38,659 bases of DNA from Singulisphaera sp. GP187 (GTDB lineage: Bacteria > Planctomycetota > Planctomycetia > Gemmatales > Gemmataceae): the NCBI GenBank assembly GCA_945861245.1, contig CAMAUE010000038.1:1-38659 (forward strand), written 5' to 3'. The notes under the pieces are model-generated. The model saw only the letters and a program-made list of their open reading frames with translations. It was not told the DNA's origin and did no database searches. The position numbers and the translations under genes were made by a program. The stretch's first letter is position 1, and the number at the start of each line of letters is the position of its first letter. Shown piece after piece: positions 33,382 through 38,659 of the stretch.

Positions 33382-34836
33382 ATGATGAATCGTGGAAATC
33401 TATCGCGGCGTGGCTTTTTGGCCCACTCGGTCGGCGGGCTGTGCGCGACCGGGCTGCCTCTCTGGTTCGCTGAGGAACTTCTCGCCCAAGCACAAACGAC
33501 ACAACCGGCCGCCGGCGGGGCGAACGATCGCATCGTCATGGGCGCGATCGGCACCGGCACCAACCGCACCCGACGCACAGGCAACGCACCCATCCGCGGC
33601 GAACGCGGCGTGCACATCATGCAGGCCGCCATGAACGAGACCGGCGTGCTCATGTCCGCCGTCTGCGATGTCGATCGGCCCAATGCCGAGTTCGCGCAGA
33701 ACCTCGTTCGCACTGCCACCAGCGGCGGCAGCCGCGATTGCACCGTGCATGGCGACTTCCGCCAGCTGCTCGCCGATCGCAACATCAACGCCGTCACCAT
33801 CGGCACACCGGACCATTGGCATGCTCTCGTCGCCATCGCGGCGATGAAGGCAGGCAAAGATGTCTATTGCGAAAAGCCGATGACGTTGACCATTGAGGAA
33901 GGCAAGCTCGTTCATCGTGTCGCGCGCGAGACTCGCCGAGTGTTCCAAGTCGGCACGCAACAGCGGACCGAGTACGGCGGCCGATTCCGTCTCGCCGCTG
34001 AGCTGATACGCAATGGCCGAATCGGCCGGGTTCGCAAGATCACGACGCTGATCGGCGACAACCCCGTCGGCGGGCCGTTCGCGGCTCGGCCCGCGCCCGA
34101 AGGCCTCGACTGGAACTTTTGGCTCGGCCCGACCGCGCAGGTCGATCACGTTCCCGAACGCTGCCATTACGAATTCCGCTGGTGGTACGAATACTCGGGC
34201 GGCAAAATGACCGACTGGGGCGCACACCACAACGACATCGCCCAATGGGCTCTCGGCATGGACGAATCCGGCCCCATGAGCGTTCGCGGCACCGGCACAG
34301 CACCCTCCGGTAAACCGAACTCGTACAACTGCCATCCGAGCTTTGAAGTCACCTACACCTACGGCAACGGCCCGAACGGCGCCGCGGGCACGCAACTCGT
34401 ATGTCGCAACGGCCCCGCCATGGGTTGGCCGATCCGCGAAACCGTCGGCGGGCAGCCGCGCGTCGCAGGCAACGGCATCCTCTTCGAAGGCGACGACAAC
34501 AAATGGCTCTGGGTGAGCCGATCGACCATCCAAGCGAGCGCTCCCGCATTGCTCGAAGATCCGCTGCCAGCGACGGCGATCCGCTTGCCACGGGCGACGA
34601 GCCACATGAACGACTTCATCTCGTGTGTGCGGTCGCGCAATCAAACGGTCTGCCCGGCAAGCGTCGGGCATCGTTCCGTGAGCATCTGCCATCTCGGCGT
34701 CATCGCGACGCGCTTCTTCACCGGCCAAACGCTGACGTGGAATCCGGTCACGCAGCTATTCACCGGCGAAAACGCGGCAGCAGCGAACGGCCATACCGCT
34801 CGTACCGTGCGTGCCCCGTGGCGGTTGGAGGCGTAG
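33382..34836 (+). CDS. Tat-exported Gfo/Idh/MocA-family oxidoreductase
   Basis: The 484-residue product has a twin-arginine signal (NLSRRGFLAHSVGGL then CATGLPLWFAEELLAQAQ). An NAD(P)-binding Rossmann domain follows (IVMGAIGTGTNR ... AVCDVD), then the family motif EKPMTLTIEEG. A C-terminal domain of the planctomycete-type Gfo/Idh/MocA group has WNFWLGPTAQV, CHYEFRWWYEYSGGKMTDWGAHHNDIAQW. The cofactor is bound before export, as usual for Tat substrates. Such enzymes act on sugars, inositols or related polyols, and the substrate here is not identifiable. It is divergent from ispH. ATG 33382 or the adjacent ATG 33385 may start it, with GGGAG just upstream. Confidence 0.9.
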   Translation: MMNRGNLSRRGFLAHSVGGLCATGLPLWFAEELLAQAQTTQPAAGGANDRIVMGAIGTGTNRTRRTGNAPIRGERGVHIMQAAMNETGVLMSAVCDVDRPNAEFAQNLVRTATSGGSRDCTVHGDFRQLLADRNINAVTIGTPDHWHALVAIAAMKAGKDVYCEKPMTLTIEEGKLVHRVARETRRVFQVGTQQRTEYGGRFRLAAELIRNGRIGRVRKITTLIGDNPVGGPFAARPAPEGLDWNFWLGPTAQVDHVPERCHYEFRWWYEYSGGKMTDWGAHHNDIAQWALGMDESGPMSVRGTGTAPSGKPNSYNCHPSFEVTYTYGNGPNGAAGTQLVCRNGPAMGWPIRETVGGQPRVAGNGILFEGDDNKWLWVSRSTIQASAPALLEDPLPATAIRLPRATSHMNDFISCVRSRNQTVCPASVGHRSVSICHLGVIATRFFTGQTLTWNPVTQLFTGENAAAANGHTARTVRAPWRLEA

Positions 34837-34844
34837 TTTCTACC

Positions 34845-34912
34845 AAGCCCGCAGGCGACGCAGGAGCCTGCCGGGTTCGACCCGCGCAGGCTCCTGCGTC
34901 GCCTGCGGGCTT
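34845..34912. repeat. inverted repeat with 28-base arms
   Basis: Arms AAGCCCGCAGGCGACGCAGG plus AGCCTGC and complement, perfect, with a loop of about 12. It begins nine bases after the oxidoreductase stop and ends 27 bases before the release-factor-like gene. No other copy in this window. Confidence 0.92.
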
Positions 34913-34938
34913 GCGTTTGAGATTTGTGATTTCTTCTT

Positions 34939-35472
34939 ATGTCCCGCACCGCTTGGTTTCACCAAACCGACGCCCAGCTGCTCGCCGATTGCGAGGTCGA
35001 TACCTATCGCGCCTCGGGACCGGGCGGGCAGAAGCGCAACAAGACCAGCTCGGCGGTGCGCATCCGCCATCTGCCGAGCAGGTTGCTCGTCATCGCCGAG
35101 GAGAGTCGTTCGCAGCATGAAAACAAAGCGAAGGCGCTCATCCGTCTTCGGTACGCATTCATGCTGAAGCTGCGCGAGCCGATTAGCGCCGAGGAGTTGA
35201 GTTCCTTTTCCCAACGCGAGGAACTCGCCTCGGCGCGCTCGCCCGCCGGCCGAATCGAGCTGAGTAGAAAGTCGCCGCACTTCTGGGTCGTCGTAAGCCT
35301 GATATTGGATGTGCTCGAAACGCATCTTGGCCGCGTGAGCGATGCGGCCAAAGCGGTCGGCATCTCGACGGGGCACCTCATCGATTTCCTCGAAAGCAAT
35401 CCGAAAGTCTGGGAGCAAGCGAATCAATCGCGTCAACGCTTCGGCCACAAGCCGCTGAAGATGAGCGATTGA
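34939..35472 (+). CDS. release-factor-like GGQ protein with C-terminal helix-turn-helix-like extension
   Basis: The 177-residue product has the class-I release-factor catalytic domain. GGQ is at residues 29-31 ([20 protein letters not shown]), followed by the usual basic [26 protein letters not shown] region. It lacks the codon-recognition domains of RF1/RF2. The basic ribosome-tail of ArfB is replaced by about 70 residues, including [20 protein letters not shown], which could form a helix-turn-helix-like bundle. It probably hydrolyses peptidyl-tRNA on stalled ribosomes or on a ribosome-associated substrate. There is no clear ribosome-binding site before ATG 34939. A 280-bp palindrome follows the stop. 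Confidence 0.82.
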   Translation: MSRTAWFHQTDAQLLADCEVDTYRASGPGGQKRNKTSSAVRIRHLPSRLLVIAEESRSQHENKAKALIRLRYAFMLKLREPISAEELSSFSQREELASARSPAGRIELSRKSPHFWVVVSLILDVLETHLGRVSDAAKAVGISTGHLIDFLESNPKVWEQANQSRQRFGHKPLKMSD

Positions 35473-35786
35473 ATGAACAAGGCCCAAGGGTGAGGTCCTC
35501 CGAACCCCATAGGCATCAACTTAAGGACATGGTGTCAGGCAAATGCAACCTAACCACAGAGGCACAGAGGAAACAGAGGGCACAGAGGAAATTCGCGGAA
35601 TAGTGAAAAGAACACTAAACGATTCAGCCTGCCTTCTCTGCCCCCATTCTTCGTATTTACTCTGTGTCCTCTGTGCCTCTGTGGTTCAAATTTGATTGCC
35701 TGGCTTGAGTTCCCTAAGTTGATGCCTATGGGGTTCGGAGTACCTCACCCTTGGGCTTGGATGCTGGCATTTCATACGCTGTTTCT
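35473..35786. other. intergenic region filled by a long palindrome
   Basis: The 314 bases between the release-factor-like and phosphatase genes are almost wholly the 280-bp nested palindrome. Only six bases before it and 28 bases after it are free, leaving little room for a separate phosphatase promoter. Confidence 0.7.
35479..35758. mobile_element. 280-bp doubly nested palindrome, MITE-like
   Basis: Outer arms of about 46 bases (35479-35525 and 35712-35758) share CGAACCCCATAGGCATCAAC with only a one-base indel and a few changes. Inner arms of 27 bases (35552-35578 and 35660-35686, AACCACAGAGGCACAGAGGA type) have one mismatch. The spacers between outer and inner arms do not pair well. There is no open frame of note, so it cannot encode its own transposase. 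It may be one element inserted in another. Confidence 0.75.
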
Positions 35787-36263
35787 ATGAGCGCACCGGA
35801 CGGATTTTCCTGGATCGACAAACCTCGGCTGGCGGCGATGGGACGTCCCTATGAATTGGACGACTACCGCTGGTTGCGCGAGCAAGGGCTGCAGCTCATC
35901 GTCTGTCTGACGGAGGACGCGCCGGCCCGCTCGTGGATCAACGACGCCGGACTGCTGTCGTTGCATGTGCCGATCACCGACATGACGGCGCCGACGCAGG
36001 AGCAGATCAACCGCTGCATCACTGCCATCGACAAAGCGCATGCGCAAACGCTCGGCGTCGGCATCCATTGCGCCGCCGGATTGGGCCGCACGGGAACGAT
36101 TCTGGCGTGCTGGATGATCGCGCAAGAAAACATGAACGCTCGCGATGCCATTACGCGCATCCGCCGACTACGCCCTGGCTCGATCGAAACCGACGAACAG
36201 ACGGACGCGGTGCACGAATATGCGAGGCGAAAGAAGGCGCAAGCGGAAGCCGATGTGCCGTGA
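35787..36263 (+). CDS. dual-specificity / tyrosine-type protein phosphatase
   Basis: The 158-residue product has the cysteine-phosphatase signature His94-Cys95-x5-Arg101 (HCAAGLGRTGT) and an upstream VPITDMTAP with the general-acid Asp65. It also has the DSP-type start FSWIDKPRLAAMGRP. It should remove phosphate from Tyr/Ser/Thr proteins or from a phosphorylated small molecule or nucleic-acid end. The atypical-DSP family (DUSP23-like) is the nearest kin. An ATG at about 35751 would lie inside the palindrome, so ATG 35787 is chosen. There is no evident ribosome-binding site. It converges with the NicO-type gene. Confidence 0.88.
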   Translation: MSAPDGFSWIDKPRLAAMGRPYELDDYRWLREQGLQLIVCLTEDAPARSWINDAGLLSLHVPITDMTAPTQEQINRCITAIDKAHAQTLGVGIHCAAGLGRTGTILACWMIAQENMNARDAITRIRRLRPGSIETDEQTDAVHEYARRKKAQAEADVP

Positions 36264-36265
36264 TC

Positions 36266-36320
36266 CCGCTTGCGGCTTAGCGCTCACATGGCGCATTGCG
36301 AGCGCTAAGCCGCAAGCGGC
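36266..36320. repeat. inverted repeat, family B (copy 4)
   Basis: Arms CCGCTTGCGGCTTAGCGCTC and complement, about 20 bases, with a loop of about 15. It begins three bases after the phosphatase stop and lies 25 bases before the stop of the convergent NicO-type gene, as copy 2 does between another convergent pair. Confidence 0.92.
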
Positions 36321-36344
36321 AACCCTTGAGCCTGGTTTTTCATT

Positions 36345-37814
36345 TCAGTTCCCGCCATGCACGCCTTCATAGCACAGCCAAAAGCCCATGCCGATCACGA
36401 TAATCGCGCTGGCGATCGGCAAGCTGCGCAGGAGTCGACCGTCGCCCATGCGCGATTCGACGAACCGCGGCACCTGCACGACCATGATGCCGATGGCGAC
36501 GAGCACAACCGCCAACCCCGCGCTAAAAACGAGCACGGCGGGTAATACGAGCCATATCTGGTTCGTGCCCGTGGTTATGAACAGTATGCCGACCGCATCC
36601 CAGCATGGGATCATTCCGCCGGTAATGCCGAGCAGCGTCAGGCCCCACCAGCTCATTTTGCCTGAAGGATGATGATCGTGCCCGCCGTCGAGATGGATAT
36701 GATCCGCGCGACCGGCGAGGCGTTGAAGTAAGAGCCAAAAGCCCATGCAGACGACCATCAGGCCCATGACGAGGCCGAGGCCGTTCTGAATCCAGGCGCG
36801 AAACGTATGTTGCATGTTCGCAGGAAGACACACGAGGATGACGGCAATGAACATGACCGCGCCGGTGTGTGTGAGTGTGGTGACCGAGCCGAGGTAAATG
36901 GCATGCCAGATCGTGCCGCGCTCGCCGACGAGATACGCCGCCACGAGCGTTTTGCCATGCCCTGGCGTGAGTGCGTGAGCGGCACCGAACACGAACGCCA
37001 GAATCATTGTAAGTAAAAAGCCGTAGTCATTGTGAAGCACGAGTTGAAGCAGGCGACTCTCGTCGTGCGATGACGTTTTCTCTGGTGTCGTGCCTTTCTC
37101 CAGCGGCGCGGGCGGGACGGTCTCGCTCTGTTTTGGCGGCACTTCCTTCGCCGCTGGCATGGTCAACGTGACGCTCACCCGGCGAACTCGCTCTTCGTCG
37201 TCAGGACCGAGATCTTGCAACGGCTTCTTCCGCAGGGCTTCGTCAGCTTCGGTTTTGCTGGTGATCGCCAGGCCCGTTTCGTTGACCATGCTCAAGGTCA
37301 GTAGGCCAGCCTCCGGCGCGATGCCGTTCGAGTGATAGGTCTGATCCTGAAAATCGACCTTCAGCGCCTGGCCTGGTTTGACATCGAAACTGCTCTCGAA
37401 AACGAAATCGCAGCGCAGATGCCCTAGCGCTTCGCCCTTCTCATCGCGCAACCGCTGGCTCCGCGACAAACAACGAAGCGGCGCGATTGGCTTGCCGTTC
37501 ACCTGAACCATCAGGCGGTCGGCAAAAACGTCGGCGTACTTCTCGGTAAAGATCGCGTAATATTTCAGGATGTCGCCGCGAAAATTGAGCGGGTTCGCCT
37601 CGTCCGCGAACGGCTTCATGTCGTTGAGAATGATCGTCGTCTCATCCGCTTCAAGGCGATACTCGATACGCACCGCAATCCGATTCGGCTCCTTCGCCTT
37701 CTGCAACCGAACCACGATGACGCGATCATGCGAATCCCGCGGCACGGGATGCGCCGATACGGGCGATGCCACGCCGATGGCCACAAACAGGAGTACCCAC
37801 GCAATATGCTTCAT
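36345..37814 (-). CDS. NicO-family nickel/cobalt-type transporter with extracytoplasmic N-terminal domain
   Basis: The 489-residue product begins with a signal peptide (MKHIAWVLLFVAIGVASPVS then A). A soluble domain of about 230 residues follows, then a NicO/RcnA-like membrane domain of six or so helices from about 265. Within it, AAHALTPGHGKTLVAAYLVGE holds the metal-binding His-x(5)-His pair. A His/Asp-rich loop (HIHLDGGHDHHPSGK) lies between helices, as in RcnA. It should move Ni, Co or another divalent cation across the inner membrane. The soluble N-terminal domain (beta-rich) occurs in other bacterial NicO fusions. A second ATG at 37823 is nearly as likely, and no ribosome-binding site separates them. 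Confidence 0.85.
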   Translation of the reverse strand: MKHIAWVLLFVAIGVASPVSAHPVPRDSHDRVIVVRLQKAKEPNRIAVRIEYRLEADETTIILNDMKPFADEANPLNFRGDILKYYAIFTEKYADVFADRLMVQVNGKPIAPLRCLSRSQRLRDEKGEALGHLRCDFVFESSFDVKPGQALKVDFQDQTYHSNGIAPEAGLLTLSMVNETGLAITSKTEADEALRKKPLQDLGPDDEERVRRVSVTLTMPAAKEVPPKQSETVPPAPLEKGTTPEKTSSHDESRLLQLVLHNDYGFLLTMILAFVFGAAHALTPGHGKTLVAAYLVGERGTIWHAIYLGSVTTLTHTGAVMFIAVILVCLPANMQHTFRAWIQNGLGLVMGLMVVCMGFWLLLQRLAGRADHIHLDGGHDHHPSGKMSWWGLTLLGITGGMIPCWDAVGILFITTGTNQIWLVLPAVLVFSAGLAVVLVAIGIMVVQVPRFVESRMGDGRLLRSLPIASAIIVIGMGFWLCYEGVHGGN

Positions 37815-37941
37815 GCGATACATTATAGTTGCGATTCACGATACTTGCGTGAATATCGCAAAGACCGGTGCTTCATCCGTCCATTCTTATTTCTTCTTCT
37901 CTTCTCTCTTAATTAAATATGTACCCCAGGGACGCACCAAT

Positions 37942-37969
37942 GTGGGGCAGGCTTTCCAGCCTGCCCCAC
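37942..37969. repeat. short perfect hairpin
   Basis: GTGGGGCAGGCT, a four-base TTCC loop, and AGCCTGCCCCAC form a 12-base stem. It lies between the NicO-type gene and the toxin-antitoxin promoter. No T-tract follows. Confidence 0.85.
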
Positions 37970-38047
37970 GGAACAGGTCAGGCCTTCGAGCTTGCCGCTG
38001 CTGGACACGCCGCTATTTTCCGAGTGACGCCAGAGACGGGATTGTCG

Positions 38048-38076
38048 TTGCCACGAAAGGCGATTCAAGCTATCAT
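38048..38076 (+). promoter_or_regulatory. predicted promoter of toxin-antitoxin operon
   Basis: TTGCCA (38048-38053) and TATCAT (38071-38076) are separated by exactly 17 bases, each one base off the sigma70 consensus. Transcription would start near 38083, 30 bases before the antitoxin ATG. This is the best-formed promoter in the window. Confidence 0.7.
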
Positions 38077-38105
38077 GTACATGAGAGTCAATTCTTCCTG
38101 AGAGT
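38073..38105 (+). promoter_or_regulatory. candidate operator for antitoxin autoregulation
   Basis: TCATGTACATGA (38073-38084) is a perfect 12-base palindrome overlapping the -10 box and start site. TGAGAGT occurs at 38082-38088 and again at 38099-38105 as a direct repeat. Phd/YefM antitoxins repress their own operon by binding palindromes near the promoter. The match to that role is inferred from position. Confidence 0.5.
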
Positions 38106-38112
38106 ACCAATC

Positions 38113-38355
38113 ATGAACATGAACGTCGTGGAAATTCGCAACAACCTGGCCGACGCTATCAATCGCGTGGCTTATGCCGGCGAACGCATCATTCTGGAGC
38201 GGCGTGGCAAAGGCGTGGTCGCGCTGGTTTCGATGGACGATCTGGCGCTGCTGGAAGAGATGGAAAACCGCTCCGACATCCGGGCCGCGAAAAAGGCGCT
38301 CAAGGAAAAAGGCGGCGTCACACTGGATGAGTACAAGAAAAAGCACGGGTTGTAA
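38113..38355 (+). CDS. Phd/YefM-family antitoxin
   Basis: The 80-residue product has the Phd/YefM N-terminal dimerisation and DNA-binding fold: MNVVEIRNNLADAINRVAYA, then GERIILERRGKGVVALVSMDDLALLEEME. The C-terminal toxin-binding tail is charged (RAAKKALKEKGGVTLDEYKK). It should bind the RelE/ParE-type toxin encoded three bases downstream and repress the operon. The frame is open further upstream, but ATG 38113 matches the family start and lies 30 bases after the predicted transcription start. Since the toxin gene is truncated, the antitoxin may now act alone, only as a repressor. Confidence 0.9.
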   Translation: MNMNVVEIRNNLADAINRVAYAGERIILERRGKGVVALVSMDDLALLEEMENRSDIRAAKKALKEKGGVTLDEYKKKHGL

Positions 38356-38358
38356 GTC

Positions 38359-38526
38359 ATGTATGAACTCATCATCAAGGCGTCGGCGGAAAAGCAGATG
38401 GATCGCCTACCCGCCAAAATCCGAGAGAGGATTGTAAAAGCACTGGTCGGTCTGCGCGACGATCCGAGGCCGCCGGGTTGCTTGAAGTTGACAGGAGAGG
38501 ACGACCTTTGTGTCGCAACGCAATAG
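38359..38526 (+). pseudogene. RelE/ParE-family toxin, truncated by an insertion sequence
   Basis: The frame starts three bases after the antitoxin stop and gives MYELIIKASAEKQMDRLPAK ... DDPRPPGCLKLTGEDDL. This is a typical RelE/ParE N-terminus, in which the family normally continues with a W-R-IRVGDYRVIY-type strand. At about 38510 the match stops and the frame ends after five foreign residues (CVATQ). About 50 of the usual 85-95 residues remain, and the C-terminal strands with the active-site residues are gone. The sequence after 38510 looks like the end of an insertion sequence. A nonfunctional toxin is the likely result. Confidence 0.85.
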
Positions 38527-38659
38527 AAATGTCCCCATTTTGGTTGCATTAGAAATGTCCGCAACCATTTCCCTATTCCTTCTCCTTGAACCCTTTTCGC
38601 CATGGGTGATTCGTGGCTGGGCGCGGCGGGCTTTTTTTGGTAGTCTCGCCCTTGCCAAC
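38511..38659 (-). mobile_element. end of an insertion sequence (partial, runs off window)
   Basis: From about 38511 (TGTCGCAACG) the DNA no longer matches the toxin. Two 15-base motifs, GCAATAGAAATGTCC (38520-38534) and GCATTAGAAATGTCC (38546-38560), lie 26 bases apart, as repeated transposase-binding sites near an element end would. The transposase reading frame then enters from the right on the minus strand and stops at 38573. The other end is outside the window. Confidence 0.75.
38573..38659 (-). CDS. integrase-core transposase, C-terminal tail (partial)
   Basis: The minus-strand frame from the window edge to TAG at 38573-38575 encodes the last 28 residues, reading VGKGETTKKSPPRP then ATNHPWRKGFKEKE. 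A Pro/Lys-rich linker followed by N-H-P-W-R-(R/K) is, from memory, typical of the C-terminal tail of DDE/integrase-core transposases common in Planctomycetes. Only the tail is visible, so the family (IS481/IS3-like or other) cannot be fixed. Its place inside the inserted DNA, just before the element end, agrees with this call. Confidence 0.6.
   Translation of the reverse strand, partial: VGKGETTKKSPPRPATNHPWRKGFKEKE

Noticed and set aside
2925-36320. Interpreting the intergenic hairpins as Rho-independent terminators
   Set aside because: Except for 17961-17996 they lack a T-tract, their arms are far longer than needed, and several lie in divergent promoter regions.
38172-38603. 143-residue frame on - across the toxin-antitoxin genes and insertion junction
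   Set aside because: It spans the junction between host and insertion DNA and mirrors the antitoxin. It is not a conserved protein.

Overview
The window is GC-rich bacterial chromosome, gene-dense on both strands. The gene mix points to the Planctomycetota, probably a Gemmata-like lineage. It combines lpxA (Gram-negative lipid A), tandem mcsA genes with mcsB, a secreted tricorn-type protease, a Tat-exported Gfo/Idh/MocA oxidoreductase, an ECF sigma/anti-sigma pair and a lone Uma2 protein. Nearly every intergenic gap carries a long perfect or near-perfect inverted repeat. This assignment is inferred from gene content, not from a marker gene. I see no rRNA, tRNA or CRISPR array.

Layout. 1-5.7 kb: lpxA, rimO, a TPR protein and a two-gene ThDP enzyme, all on +. 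5.7-8.2 kb: a solitary HicB-like protein, a Uma2-family protein and a leuC-type dehydratase on -. 8.6-10.6 kb: selB on +, with an AT-rich palindromic in-frame insert. 10.7-17 kb: a histidine kinase/OmpR-type regulator pair, glyA, a DinB-like protein and an anti-sigma/ECF sigma pair, all on -. 17.3-20.7 kb: two small lipoproteins, a membrane sulfatase of YejM/LtaS type and a 45-residue lipoprotein on +. 20.7-33 kb: tricorn-like protease (-), TlpA-like thioredoxin (+), then a - run of MBL-fold hydrolase, mcsB, mcsA, a second mcsA-like gene, a periplasmic TPR protein, a PIN/TRAM membrane protein, a dGTPase-like HD protein and ispH. 33.4-36.3 kb: oxidoreductase, GGQ release-factor-like protein and dual-specificity phosphatase on +. 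36.3-37.8 kb: a NicO-type metal transporter on -. 38.1-38.7 kb: a Phd/YefM-RelE/ParE toxin-antitoxin operon whose toxin is cut by an insertion sequence that runs off the window end.

Most genes are housekeeping or envelope functions: lipid A, isoprenoids, one-carbon metabolism, rRNA-protein modification, protein quality control by arginine phosphorylation, and envelope stress signalling. The most unusual content lies between the genes. At least six families of hairpin elements recur here. Two full 103-bp copies of one family share nested arms, and in another family both arms have changed together. A 280-bp doubly nested palindrome lies between the release-factor-like and phosphatase genes. A related kind of palindrome appears to have entered selB in frame. 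These look like small non-autonomous palindromic repeats that still spread or are kept symmetrical.
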